DNA from: Arachidicoccus sp.
Lineage (GTDB): Bacteria > Bacteroidota > Bacteroidia > Chitinophagales > Chitinophagaceae
Direction: 5' to 3'
DNA length: 64,000 bases
NCBI GenBank assembly: GCA_028283605.1
Contig: JAPWKH010000022.1
Location: 38,033 to 102,032 of the forward strand
The position numbers were made by a program, and so were the translations under genes. The notes under the pieces were generated by a model. That model had not been told where the DNA came from and did no database searches. It saw only the letters and a list, made by a program, of their open reading frames with translations. Numbering within the stretch: the stretch's first letter is position 1; each line of letters starts with the position of its first letter. Shown in pieces: positions 45,924 to 54,177 of the stretch.

Positions 45924-46707
45924 TCGCTTTTAATTGCTGAACATACTGTTTAAACGCTTCGCCGGGATTTTCATGCTTCATAAAATTCTCGCCAATCAAA
46001 AATCCTTTGAAACCCGCGCTGCGTAACTGTTTCACGACTTCAACATTATCGATGCCGCTTTCTGCAATAGCTAATTTATCTTTTGGTAATTTGTTCAACA
46101 TACGAATGGAATTTTCAATGTCTACTTCAAAAGTTTTTAAGTTGCGGTTATTTACGCCAACAAAATCCACTTCGTCGCAAACGCTTGCCAATTCATCATC
46201 TCCGTGAATTTCAAGTAACACTTCCAAATCCAATTGCTTTGCATTAGCTGCCAATTCTTTCACACGACTCGGCGACAAACAAGCGGCAATCAACAAAATG
46301 ACATCCGCGCCAAATGCACGCGCTTCGAGAATTTGATATTCGTCAATCATAAAGTCTTTGCGAAGAATCGGAATGTTGTTTTGCCTTGCAATTTTCAAAT
46401 CATCCAGCGAACCGCCGAAGAAATCTTTATCCGTCAAAACCGATAAGCAGCTTGCTCCATTTTCGGTATAAGCTTTTGTAACATCATTCACATTTGCCGA
46501 TGCATTAATAATTCCTTTGGACGGCGAACGACGTTTAAATTCCGCGATTATGCCCGTCTTATTTTTATCTGACAAAGATGCTTTCAGAGAAAACGGCTTT
46601 CGCTGAAATGTAGCGCTGTTGAGCAATTCGGCTTCCGATACTTTTTGTTTTGCTTCGGCAACTTCAATTATCTTTCGTTCAATTATTTTATCTAAAATAT
46701 TTTTCAT
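45907..46707 (-). CDS. trpC: Indole-3-glycerol phosphate synthase
   Basis: This barrel enzyme closes the indole ring. At 266 residues it has 'IIAEFKRRSPSKG' with the catalytic lysine and the phosphate-binding serine, 'VLTDKDFFGGS', 'ILRKDFMID', 'VGVNNRNLKTFEVD' and 'AESGIDNVEVVKQLR'. Its ATG overlaps the stop of the upstream frameshifted GNAT gene (ATGA), an arrangement that normally couples translation. If the GNAT frameshift lowers ribosome flow, trpC might be less well translated. Confidence 0.96.
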   Translation of the reverse strand: MKNILDKIIERKIIEVAEAKQKVSEAELLNSATFQRKPFSLKASLSDKNKTGIIAEFKRRSPSKGIINASANVNDVTKAYTENGASCLSVLTDKDFFGGSLDDLKIARQNNIPILRKDFMIDEYQILEARAFGADVILLIAACLSPSRVKELAANAKQLDLEVLLEIHGDDELASVCDEVDFVGVNNRNLKTFEVDIENSIRMLNKLPKDKLAIAESGIDNVEVVKQLRSAGFKGFLIGENFMKHENPGEAFKQYVQQLKAIEHEN

Positions 46708-47149
46708 CTGCTAAAATTATTCGGTAATCGTTTCATAAAATATTTCAAATCATCTTCTTTCCAAACTTCAAAATTCATCTTTTTATACAGGTCAAAAGCA
46801 ATCGAATTAATCTTTAAAACTTCCAACAAAACGCTCTTATTCGACTTAAAATTTTTTTCAATAAATATGTACCGATTCCTTTTTTCTGATAATCATTAAT
46901 AATAAAAATGCTTCCGATAAAAATTTCATCATCCCTTTCTTTTGTCTGAATAAAACCTGCAATTTTATCTTCAAACAGAATAAATTTAACTTCGTTTATC
47001 GGTGTATTCTCTTTCAAAAATTCCCGTTGAAAATTTTCTTCCCAGCCCCAAACCCGCTCCACATAAGGCTTTATGGAGTTTACTTTGATTTGATACATCA
47101 ACTCATAATCGCTCTCAGTTGCATTTCTCAAACTTATTTTATCATTCAT
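46704..47149 (-). pseudogene. GNAT acetyltransferase with a single frameshift at an A7 run
   Basis: From ATG 47149 the frame runs through a typical GNAT core ('SLRNATESDYELMYQIKV', 'KGIGTYLLKKIL') and stops at 46814 after 111 residues. Continuing in the -1 frame at the run of seven A (minus strand, 46852-46858) gives the missing C-terminus: 'FKSNKSVLLEVLKINSIAF' and 'DLYKKMNFEVWKEDD', ending at TGA 46704-46706. That stop overlaps the trpC ATG. One added A would restore a normal GNAT of about 148 residues. It may be a mutation, a sequencing error in a homopolymer, or slippage-dependent expression. Confidence 0.8.
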
Positions 47150-47174
47150 TTTGCGTTCATGTTAATCATCAAAA

Positions 47175-48176
47175 TCATCCCAAATCATAGTTTAAACTTA
47201 TTAATTTCTGCAAACTTTGATAGGCTTTTCCGCTTTCCAAACTATCCACTGCCTCATCAAAAGCATCCTTATATGTTTTGTATTTTCCTGTGCAATTCAA
47301 TGCCATCGCGGCATTTGCCAGCACAACGGAATTTTGCGCCCAGCTTCCTTCGCCCTTGATTATTTTCTTGAACATTTTTGCAGCTTCTTCCAATGTATTG
47401 CCGCCAAAAATATCCTGCGCTTCCACTTGTCGCTTTCCCAATTGTTCCGGCGTAGCAATATAATCGCCTTTGTCGGAAAAAACTTTGGTGTCGCCCGTCA
47501 GAGAAATTTCATCATAACCGTCTAAGCTGTGTACAATCGTATAAGCCTTACCAGTTTGCTGCAAGAGATAATTATACAAACGCGCCATTTCCAAATTATA
47601 AACACCAAGTAGCTGAAACGCAGGCTTAGCGGGATTTACAAGCGGACCAAGCATATTGAAAAATGTTCTCAACCCGAGATTTTTTCTTATAGGAGCAACG
47701 GTTTTCAACGCAGGATGAAATGCAGGCGCGTGCAAAAAGCAAATATTGGCTTCATCTAATTCTTTCTTCAAAAATGTTTCATCAGACTTGAATTTGTAGC
47801 CTAATTGTTCCATCACATTCGACGAACCGCTAATCGAAGATGCACCGTAATTTCCGTGTTTCGCCACTTTTTGCCCAGCTCCTGCAACTATAAAACAAGC
47901 CAATGTTGAAATATTAAACGTATTTTTTCCATCTCCGCCCGTACCTACAATATCTAGTAAATCATCGCCTAAATTAATTTTCACGGAAAGCTCTAAAAGC
48001 GCATCGGTAAAGCCTTGCAGCTCATCAATAGTAATGCTTCGCATGAGAAACACTGTAACAAACGAAGTGATTTCATACTCGTTGTACAAGCCTTTTGAAA
48101 TGTTGATTAAGGCTTCTTTTGCCTGTTCTTTTGAAAGCGTTTTATAATCGAAAAGATACTGTAATATTTTTTTCAT
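47175..48176 (-). CDS. trpD: Anthranilate phosphoribosyltransferase
   Basis: This enzyme joins anthranilate and PRPP. From ATG 48176 it has 333 residues and begins 'MKKILQYLFDYKTLSKEQAKEAL'. The signature 'DIVGTGGDGKNTFNISTLACFIVAGAG' (in part) binds PRPP, with 'KHGNYGASSISGSSNVMEQLG' and 'LGPLVNPAKPAFQLLGVY' following. A reading frame continues 34 residues upstream, but that part comes from the remains of a GNAT gene that happens to be in frame. Its start overlaps the end of that remnant by 4 bp. Confidence 0.95.
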   Translation of the reverse strand: MKKILQYLFDYKTLSKEQAKEALINISKGLYNEYEITSFVTVFLMRSITIDELQGFTDALLELSVKINLGDDLLDIVGTGGDGKNTFNISTLACFIVAGAGQKVAKHGNYGASSISGSSNVMEQLGYKFKSDETFLKKELDEANICFLHAPAFHPALKTVAPIRKNLGLRTFFNMLGPLVNPAKPAFQLLGVYNLEMARLYNYLLQQTGKAYTIVHSLDGYDEISLTGDTKVFSDKGDYIATPEQLGKRQVEAQDIFGGNTLEEAAKMFKKIIKGEGSWAQNSVVLANAAMALNCTGKYKTYKDAFDEAVDSLESGKAYQSLQKLISLNYDLG

Positions 48177-48519
48177 CTGTCTATTTTTAATATACGACTT
48201 AAACTTTTTATTTTGAGATTCCTCACTTTTGTGCCCCGTGAACAGTTTGCGGAATGACTTTTCTTCAATTGCATGCATACGATTGCCCTTTTTTTTGTTT
48301 TCAAATTATCATCAGTTTTAAAGAAAATTGCAGTATTATTTTTTACTGTTCCTCTGACGGACGCAATAATCTTTTCATCGATAATTCCTTTTAAAAAAAT
48401 CATTCCGTCTTCAAATTCTTTTTTAATTGAATCTAATGTTTGCATCAGCGGCGCAATGCTGAAATCCTTGTACAGTGGGGCTTCCGACAAATAGCATTTC
48501 TTTTGCAGATATATTTTAT
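48173..48519 (-). pseudogene. Decayed GNAT acetyltransferase gene
   Basis: Between trpG and trpD lies a GNAT gene broken in several ways. The middle part reads in one frame ('KKCYLSEAPLYKDFSIAPLMQTLD', in part, and 'IIDEKIIASVRGTVKNNT') and has no start codon, with a stop upstream at about 48520. After an A8 run near 48290-48297 and at least one more indel, the C-terminal signature appears in another frame, 'GNRMHAIEEKS' and 'LFTGHKSEES', which continues without a stop into trpD. Because frames change more than once and the acetyl-CoA loop is missing, it is a pseudogene. Confidence 0.8.
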
Positions 48520-48533
48520 TTTATTTTCCTTAA

Positions 48534-49106
48534 TTATTTCAAAAGCCAATTGTTGAGGATTGCAATTCCATCAGGCGTCAGTACGCTTTCAGGATGGAAC
48601 TGCAGACCTTGCACATCGTATGTTTTATGTTGCAAAGCCATAATAAAACCTTGTTCATCAACTGCCGTAATATCTAAAATATCCGAAGGGAAATTTTTGT
48701 TGCTCACGACCCAGCTGTGATAACGCCCGATGGTAAATGAATCGCTCAAACCCTTGAACAACGGGCTTTTCACGGAAGTTTGTTTGCAAATAGTTGCTAC
48801 GCCGTGAAAAACATCTGTAAGATTTTCCAGCGTTGCACCGAACGCTTCGCCGATTGCCTGTTCGCCCAAACACACGCCGAGAATGGATTTTGTGGGTGCA
48901 TATTCTTTTATCACATCCAACAAAATTCCCGCTTCATTCGGAATGCCCGGGCCGGGCGATAAAATTATTTTATCGTATTTATTCACTTCTTCCAAAGCAA
49001 TTTTATCGTTGCGGAATACATCTGCTTTTTGTTGAAGAATGCGCCCGACAATATGAACAAGATTGTATGTAAATGAATCGTAATTATCTAAAACGAGAAC
49101 ACGCAT
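48534..49106 (-). CDS. trpG: Anthranilate synthase component II (glutamine amidotransferase)
   Basis: This class-I glutamine amidotransferase supplies ammonia to TrpE. At 190 residues it has 'LSPGPGIPNEAG' and the nucleophile Cys79 in 'GVCLGEQAIGEAFGA', then 'LQFHPESVLTPDG' with the His and Glu of the triad. The residue after the Gly is Glu rather than the usual His (GEQ in place of GHQ), a small departure from the family. Its ATG lies 60 bp downstream of trpE, separated by AT-rich repeats. Confidence 0.95.
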   Translation of the reverse strand: MRVLVLDNYDSFTYNLVHIVGRILQQKADVFRNDKIALEEVNKYDKIILSPGPGIPNEAGILLDVIKEYAPTKSILGVCLGEQAIGEAFGATLENLTDVFHGVATICKQTSVKSPLFKGLSDSFTIGRYHSWVVSNKNFPSDILDITAVDEQGFIMALQHKTYDVQGLQFHPESVLTPDGIAILNNWLLK

Positions 49107-49166
49107 TTAATTATGAATTATGAGTTATGAATTATGAATGCTCAATAAAAATTTATAATTTATCAT
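49107..49166. repeat. AT-rich direct repeats between trpE and trpG
   Basis: The gap consists mainly of ATTATGAATTATGA-type units repeated with small changes. The same word family occurs at 23080-23105 and 26745-26780. No gene or terminator is seen. Confidence 0.55.
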
Positions 49167-50585
49167 TTATAATTGCGTAGCAAATTTCAACGCTTGCGTT
49201 AATGCGCCGAGTTTGTTATGAACTTCCTGCAATTCGCTTTGCGGATTGGATTTTGCTACAATGCCCGCACCTGCCTGATAATACAATGTATTATTCTTAC
49301 TTAAGAAACTTCTAATCATAATCGCATGATTGAAACTTCCGTCGAAGCCCACAAAGCCGATCGTTCCTGCGTAATAGCTGCGCGAATCTTTTTCATAATC
49401 ATCAATCAACTGCATGGCTTTAAACTTAGGTGCGCCGCTCAAAGTGCCCGCAGGGAAAGTATTTGCGAGCAATACGAAAGGATTCGTATTTTCTTTTACA
49501 TCGCCTGAAACTTCACTTACAATATGCAGCACGTGCGAGAAAGCATGAATCTGTTTATAATAATTTAAGTGAACATTTTCGCAGCTTCTGCTCAAATCAT
49601 TCCGCGCCAAATCCACGAGCATCGTATGTTCAGCAATTTCTTTCGGGTCTTGCAACAATGCTTCGCCCGCTTTTTTATCCTCTGTTTCGTTACCCGTTTT
49701 TTTATACGTTCCCGCAATCGGATGAACGATGGATTTTCCTTCGCGCACGATCAGTTGCGATTCCGGACTTGAACCCAATAATTTATAATCGCCATAATCG
49801 AAATAAAACAAATAAGGCGAAGGATTAATGCTGCGCAATGTGCGGTAAACATTGAAATCATCGCCGGTAAATTTTTGCTGAAACCTGCGACTTAGCACAA
49901 TTTGAAACACATCGCCACGAAGGCAACTTTTGATTCCGTTGTTTACCATCGCAATATATTCCTCATCAGTTTTGTTGGAAATTTCTTTGCCTTGCAAAGC
50001 AAACGGAAACACAGGAACATCTTTATGATTAATCAGCGTTTTCACCAAATCAATATCACTTTGCAGGCCGTTTATTTTATTCTCGCAAATAAACATTTCG
50101 CTTTTGAAATGATTAATTACAATCACATATTGATACAAGCGATAACGCATCAAGGGAATTTCGCGCTCGGGATCATTGTTTGCGTGATCGATTTTGATGG
50201 TATCAAAAAACTGAACGGCGTTGTACGAAACATAACCAAACAAACCTTGCGCAAGCTTAACCAGTTTATTATCCGCAGGCTGCACATCATATTGCTGCAT
50301 ATAATCCCACAGCAAATCCGGCACTTCCAAATGATTTTTTACTTCTTGTTTTTCAGGTTTGCGATTGGGATATTTGAGTTCTATCGTACCCAAATTTTTC
50401 ACCTCAATTCCGCCAATTGCATTGATGCCGATAATGGAACGGCTGTTCTCAGATGAGCCATACTCGGCGCTTTCGAGTAAAACAGTATCGCGAAATTTAT
50501 CGCGCAAACGAAGATAAATGCCAACAGGCGTGTGAATGTCCGCCAATATTTTTTTGAAAGTTGTTTGTATTTTGATTCGTTGCAT
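49167..50585 (-). CDS. trpE: Anthranilate synthase component I
   Basis: This enzyme converts chorismate to anthranilate with ammonia from TrpG, the first step of tryptophan synthesis. At 472 residues from ATG 50585 (an upstream TTG at 50591 is less likely) it has 'FQIVLSRRFQQ', 'YFDYGDYKLLGSSPESQLIV', 'PIAGTYKKTGNET', 'LARNDLSRSC', 'GTLSGAPKFKAMQLIDD' and 'QAGAGIVAKSNP'. The N-terminal L-L-E-S motif at 36-39 is the known tryptophan feedback site, so end-product inhibition is likely in addition to attenuation by the leader upstream. Confidence 0.97.
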   Translation of the reverse strand: MQRIKIQTTFKKILADIHTPVGIYLRLRDKFRDTVLLESAEYGSSENSRSIIGINAIGGIEVKNLGTIELKYPNRKPEKQEVKNHLEVPDLLWDYMQQYDVQPADNKLVKLAQGLFGYVSYNAVQFFDTIKIDHANNDPEREIPLMRYRLYQYVIVINHFKSEMFICENKINGLQSDIDLVKTLINHKDVPVFPFALQGKEISNKTDEEYIAMVNNGIKSCLRGDVFQIVLSRRFQQKFTGDDFNVYRTLRSINPSPYLFYFDYGDYKLLGSSPESQLIVREGKSIVHPIAGTYKKTGNETEDKKAGEALLQDPKEIAEHTMLVDLARNDLSRSCENVHLNYYKQIHAFSHVLHIVSEVSGDVKENTNPFVLLANTFPAGTLSGAPKFKAMQLIDDYEKDSRSYYAGTIGFVGFDGSFNHAIMIRSFLSKNNTLYYQAGAGIVAKSNPQSELQEVHNKLGALTQALKFATQL

Positions 50586-50595
50586 ATACAATTAT

Positions 50596-50631
50596 TTAAA
50601 GAAAAAGCCCCAGCGATTTTCGCCGAGGCTT
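50596..50631 (-). terminator. Attenuator terminator of the trp leader
   Basis: On the minus strand AAGCCTCGGCGA pairs with TCGCTGGGGCTT through a 12-bp stem (two wobbles) with a 3-nt loop and is followed by TTTTC TTTA. It lies 45 nt after the trpL stop and 11 nt before trpE. An alternative pairing of the trpL 3' end (TTGAATA, about 50676-50683) with TATTCAA just before the stem would use part of its 5' arm and act as an antiterminator. Confidence 0.85.
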
Positions 50632-50675
50632 GAATATTTTTGTTACCCTATTTCATTTTAATTATAAACAAAGTA

Positions 50676-50744
50676 TTATTCAAACATACCCGACGTAGAG
50701 TTTGTTTGCCACCACCAAAAATTATTCACTTTGTTTATGAACAT
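50676..50744 (-). CDS. trpL: trp leader peptide with three consecutive Trp codons
   Basis: A 22-residue open frame from ATG 50744 to TAA 50676-50678 reads MFINKVNNF-WWW-QTNSTSGMFE. The three tandem tryptophan codons (TGG TGG TGG, 50709-50717) in a short frame directly upstream of trpE, followed by a strong terminator, are the hallmark of ribosome-mediated attenuation. When charged tRNA-Trp is scarce the ribosome would stall at the Trp codons and leave the antiterminator free to form. The start context has no Shine-Dalgarno. It is too short to be found by size-based gene calls. The function is inferred from architecture. Confidence 0.88.
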   Translation of the reverse strand: MFINKVNNFWWWQTNSTSGMFE

Positions 50745-50858
50745 ATTGCGAAGATAAAAAGTTTTTTGATTTACGAAAAAAATATTTGAATTGTATATGC
50801 CCTTCGACACGCTTTACTAATTCTTTTGAAGATATAAATTTAAAAATCAAAATATCCG

Positions 50859-50890
50859 TTTGGAATTACAGTAAAAAAACTTTTATCTTG
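50859..50890 (+). promoter_or_regulatory. Candidate promoter of pyrH
   Basis: TTTG (50859-50862) and TATCTTGC (50884-50891) are separated by 21 nt. The second differs from TAnnTTTG by one position or by a one-base shorter spacer. The pyrH ATG is 19 nt further on. Confidence 0.35.
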
Positions 50891-50909
50891 CAAATCAAAC
50901 ACTTTTTTC

Positions 50910-51626
50910 ATGCTTCCAAAATATAAGCGAATCCTACTTAAGTTATCCGGAGAATCTTTAAAAGCGCCGGGTAGTACAGAACCTTTTGATCCAAAAATTA
51001 TTGAACAGTATGCAACTGATATAAAAAGCATAACGGATTTGGGCGTTCAGGTTGCTTTAGTAATCGGAGCCGGAAATATTTATCGCGGTATGAATGAAGC
51101 TGAAAGCGGAATAGAACGAGCACATGGCGATTATATGGGCATGCTGGCAACTGTCATTAACGGAATGGCAATGCAGGCAATGCTAGAGAAAATAGGTGTT
51201 TACACGCGACTGCAAAGCGCTTTGCAAATGGATCAGGTATCAGAACCTTATATTCGAAGAAAAGCAATCAGGCATTTAGAAAAAAACAGAGTGGTAATAT
51301 TTGGGGCCGGTACCGGAAATCCTTATTTTACCACAGATACCGGCGGGTCATTGCGTGCCATAGAAATAAAAGCAGATGTGATCTTAAAAGGTACTCGTGT
51401 TGATGGCATATATACTGCCGATCCGGAGAAAGACTCAACGGCTACGAGATATGAAACCATTACTTTTAAAGAGTGTATTGATAAGAAACTGAAGATTATG
51501 GATATGACAGCGTTTACGCTTTGCATGGAAAATAAACTGCCGATTATTGTATTTGATATGAATAAGATCGGCAATCTGCGCGCCGTAATAGAAGGACAAA
51601 ATGTAGGGACATTGGTAACGGAATAA
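50910..51626 (+). CDS. pyrH: UMP kinase
   Basis: This enzyme phosphorylates UMP to UDP and belongs to the amino-acid-kinase fold. At 238 residues it has '[14 protein letters not shown]' at the N-terminus, '[11 protein letters not shown]', '[15 protein letters not shown]', '[17 protein letters not shown]' and '[15 protein letters not shown]'. These are classic bacterial PyrH landmarks. It is divergent from the trp leader, so the 165 bp between it and trpL hold both promoters, and convergent with dprA. Confidence 0.97.
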   Translation: MLPKYKRILLKLSGESLKAPGSTEPFDPKIIEQYATDIKSITDLGVQVALVIGAGNIYRGMNEAESGIERAHGDYMGMLATVINGMAMQAMLEKIGVYTRLQSALQMDQVSEPYIRRKAIRHLEKNRVVIFGAGTGNPYFTTDTGGSLRAIEIKADVILKGTRVDGIYTADPEKDSTATRYETITFKECIDKKLKIMDMTAFTLCMENKLPIIVFDMNKIGNLRAVIEGQNVGTLVTE

Positions 51627-51638
51627 CTTATCTGTTTC

Positions 51639-52739
51639 TTAATTGAACTTATATATTTTCCCGGGAAGTACTTCCACAATTCCTGCTAATTCCAATGATA
51701 ATAATGCACCTGATAATTCACTTGCATTCAATTTTGATTTCGATTGCAATTCATCTATATGCAAAGACCCTTGCATACGCAAAATATCAATAATTTTTTG
51801 CTCGGCAAGAGAGGGGTCATGAAAAAGTATCTGTTGCTGTTTGGGATACTGCTTACTATTATTCCAATTCATTGCAAACAAAAATTGCTCTACATCCGTG
51901 AAGATCTGTGCTTTATTCGATTGAATTAAATAATTACACCCTTCACTTTTGCTATCATCAACTCTTCCCGGTATTGCGAAAATTTCTCGGCTATAACTGT
52001 TTGCGATTTCAGCTGTAATCATACTGCCGCCTTTTTTAGATGTTTCTATAACAATAATTGCGTCAGCCATACCGGCTACAATTCTGTTGCGACGCGGAAA
52101 ATTAAAGCGGTCAGGAGCAGCATCGTGCGGAAGCTCGCTTAAAATTCCGCCTTGCGTTCTCATAGTATCAGAAAGTTTTTTATTTTGCGCAGGATAAATT
52201 GTTTTAAGGCCGTTCGCTAAAACACCAATTGTTTGCAAACCTTTATCTAAAGCTGTTTTATGAGCAATCGTATCGATTCCGTAAGCCAATCCGCTCACGA
52301 TAATAATATTTTGCGATGCTAACGAAGCAATAATGTCTTCCGTAATTTTTTTACCATAGTTTGTATTATTCCGCGTCCCAACAATACTGACAATTCTTTG
52401 ATGATTCAAATCTGCATTGCCTTTGTAATAAAGAAGTACAGGCGGATCAAAGCAATTTAGCAATCGTTGAGGATAATTTTTTTCCGTGATAAATATCGGT
52501 TCAATATTGTTTTGTTCTATAAATTCGACATTCTTTTCTGCTTTGGAAAAATCCTTAAAATCCTTTATGGATTCTACGACATCTTTCGGCATTCCGGATT
52601 CATACAATTCTTTTTTATTTGCTTTGAAAATGGCTGTCGCTGTATAGAAATGATCGATTAGTTTTTTTGCCGTAACCGATCCAATATTATTAACCATAGT
52701 AAGAGCAATACGGTATATGAGTTCTGAAGACATATGCAA
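51639..52739 (-). CDS. dprA: DNA processing protein DprA
   Basis: DprA binds incoming single-stranded DNA during natural transformation and loads RecA. At 366 residues it has the Rossmann domain with 'SIVGTRNNTNYGKKITE', 'IIVSGLAYGIDTIAHKTALDKG', 'LPHDAAPDRFNFPRRNRI' and 'ADAIIVIETSKKGGSMITAEIA' (in part), plus a C-terminal winged-helix region from about 290. It is monocistronic and convergent with pyrH, with 12 bp between stops. No other competence gene is in the window. Confidence 0.95.
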   Translation of the reverse strand: MHMSSELIYRIALTMVNNIGSVTAKKLIDHFYTATAIFKANKKELYESGMPKDVVESIKDFKDFSKAEKNVEFIEQNNIEPIFITEKNYPQRLLNCFDPPVLLYYKGNADLNHQRIVSIVGTRNNTNYGKKITEDIIASLASQNIIIVSGLAYGIDTIAHKTALDKGLQTIGVLANGLKTIYPAQNKKLSDTMRTQGGILSELPHDAAPDRFNFPRRNRIVAGMADAIIVIETSKKGGSMITAEIANSYSREIFAIPGRVDDSKSEGCNYLIQSNKAQIFTDVEQFLFAMNWNNSKQYPKQQQILFHDPSLAEQKIIDILRMQGSLHIDELQSKSKLNASELSGALLSLELAGIVEVLPGKIYKFN

Positions 52740-52823
52740 TTATTTGTATTTTAATATTAGATTTTTTTATTAAAATATAAAAGAGAGGGACAGTTTTATA
52801 ACAGTTAATTGAGGAGATGTTTT

Positions 52824-52860
52824 AAAAACAAAAGCATGAAGAATTTCGCCTTCATGCTTT
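52824..52860 (-). terminator. Intrinsic terminator after the LemA/TPM operon
   Basis: A perfect 11-bp stem AAAGCATGAAG / CTTCATGCTTT (52850-52860 and 52831-52841) with an 8-nt loop is followed on the minus strand by TGTTTTT. It lies 22 bp after the stop of the last TPM gene. Confidence 0.85.
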
Positions 52861-52881
52861 ATTTTATGCAATCAGATACTG

Positions 52882-53676
52882 TTACCACCCGCCGCTCGCG
52901 CCGCCTCCGCCGCTACTTCCACCCCCAAAGCCCCCAAAGCCTCCACCACCACCGCCAAAACCTCCGCCGCCGCCTCCGCCGCTGAAGATAATAGGCCAGA
53001 TCATACTGCTCCAGCCATTGCTTCTTCCCATTCCACCGCCGCCTCCACCGCGCGAACGAATGATGATGAATATCACGATAACCAAGATTACCAAGAAGAT
53101 GATAAGCTCACCGCCGTCATCATTATCATGCTGTTGCGGAATTTTATATTCGCCAACGGCAGCTTTTGACAAAGCGTCTACGGCATTATCAATTCCTCTG
53201 TAATAGTTTCCTTCCCGGAAAGCAGGCGCCATTTCGTTGCGAATGATTTCAGAACTTATGAGATCTGTAATTGCGCCTTCCAATCCGTAACCGACTTCAA
53301 TTTTTATTTGCCCATTTTTATACGCCGAAACAGAAGAGCTGTCTACGATTAATATGAGTACGCCATTATTATTTTTCTTACCTCCAATGCCCCAAGTGCG
53401 AAACAATTTGTTGGCATAATCATCAATATCATTATCTCCGATGGAATGCAGTGTAACTACTGCTATCTGATTGGATGTGCTGTCATCCAACGCGTCAAGT
53501 TTTTGTTCTAAAATAGCGCGTTGTTCAGGGATAAGCATATTGGCATTATCTACAACCAATCTTGGCGGATATGGCGGCTGCAATACATCTTGCGCAAATA
53601 ATTTTATTGCGCAAACCAGCATTATAAGCAGTGTGTATAAATGTTTTCTCCTGAGAATATTGATGGATGTATGCAC
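52882..53676 (-). CDS. TPM-domain protein with glycine-rich tail (YgcG-like)
   Basis: This is an exported membrane-anchored protein with a signal peptide, a TPM (phosphatase-like) domain at about 30-160 ('RLVVDNANMLIPEQRAILEQKL' in part, 'IAVVTLHSIGDNDIDDYANKLF'), one membrane helix near 190-210 and a very glycine-rich C-terminus finishing in 'GGGASGGW'. I place the start at GTG 53676 (264 residues) because upstream codons overlap the previous gene by 92 bp and do not encode a signal-like stretch. The TPM domain is found in thylakoid and bacterial membrane-repair or -assembly proteins. Next to lemA it forms the usual LemA/TPM set. Confidence 0.85.
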   Translation of the reverse strand: MHTSINILRRKHLYTLLIMLVCAIKLFAQDVLQPPYPPRLVVDNANMLIPEQRAILEQKLDALDDSTSNQIAVVTLHSIGDNDIDDYANKLFRTWGIGGKKNNNGVLILIVDSSSVSAYKNGQIKIEVGYGLEGAITDLISSEIIRNEMAPAFREGNYYRGIDNAVDALSKAAVGEYKIPQQHDNDDGGELIIFLVILVIVIFIIIRSRGGGGGGMGRSNGWSSMIWPIIFSGGGGGGGFGGGGGGFGGFGGGSSGGGGASGGW

Positions 53677-53689
53677 AATTTTATTTTTA

Positions 53690-54151
53690 CTATTTGCCGT
53701 AGACAATTTCGTCGGGCAATTCATTCCTATCTGTAGCGGCATCGTAAGGAAAAGCAGCAGAAAGCGTTTGCCCAATTTCAAGAATTACCCGCACAATACT
53801 GTTTACATAATCGTTTTGATTAAAGCCGGCAATCATTGTTTTGACTTGATTGTTCCAATATTCTTTTCCTGTTTTTTGAAAAATACCGCTGTCGGCGAAA
53901 ATGGCGAGTTGCTTATCTTCCATAGCCAAATACAGCAAGACTGCATTTCGTTGCTGTGTTTCAAACATTTTTAATTTCACGAACAATTCCTGCGCACGGT
54001 CAATCGCATCCACATAACTGCAACGGCTTTCCACGTAAATACGTATTTCACCGCTTGTAGACGTTTCTGCTTGCTGAATAGCCGCCACAATTTCTTCTTG
54101 CTGTTTTTCAGTAAAAAATTGCGGCGATTTTTTTTTGAAAATATTGAACAT
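53690..54151 (-). CDS. TPM-domain protein, short form
   Basis: This 153-residue soluble TPM-domain protein has no signal peptide. It shows 'FFTEKQQEEIVAAIQQAETSTSGEIRIYVESRC' in part, the characteristic COG3762 opening, and 'RNAVLLYLAMEDKQLAIFADSGI'. It lies between lemA and the longer TPM gene with 13 bp and 26 bp gaps. The function of the TPM pair is not established; a role with LemA at the membrane is inferred from the conserved order. Confidence 0.88.
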   Translation of the reverse strand: MFNIFKKKSPQFFTEKQQEEIVAAIQQAETSTSGEIRIYVESRCSYVDAIDRAQELFVKLKMFETQQRNAVLLYLAMEDKQLAIFADSGIFQKTGKEYWNNQVKTMIAGFNQNDYVNSIVRVILEIGQTLSAAFPYDAATDRNELPDEIVYGK

Positions 54152-54177
54152 TATTTTTTGTTCGTTCTTATAGGAGA

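Noticed and set aside
48177..48278. Extension of trpD upstream to 48278
   Set aside because: Those codons are the C-terminal remnant of a decayed GNAT gene that is in frame by chance; ATG 48176 gives the normal TrpD start.
50586..50591. TTG start of trpE at 50591
   Set aside because: The ATG two codons later fits better and leaves the protein unchanged.
50749..50756. TATCTTCG as the -7 box for trpL
   Set aside because: Its transcription start would fall at or inside the leader ATG, so the true promoter is probably further upstream.
52900..53000. Glycine-codon repeat at the end of the TPM gene as a separate repeat element
   Set aside because: It is the coding sequence of the glycine-rich tail normal for YgcG-type TPM proteins.
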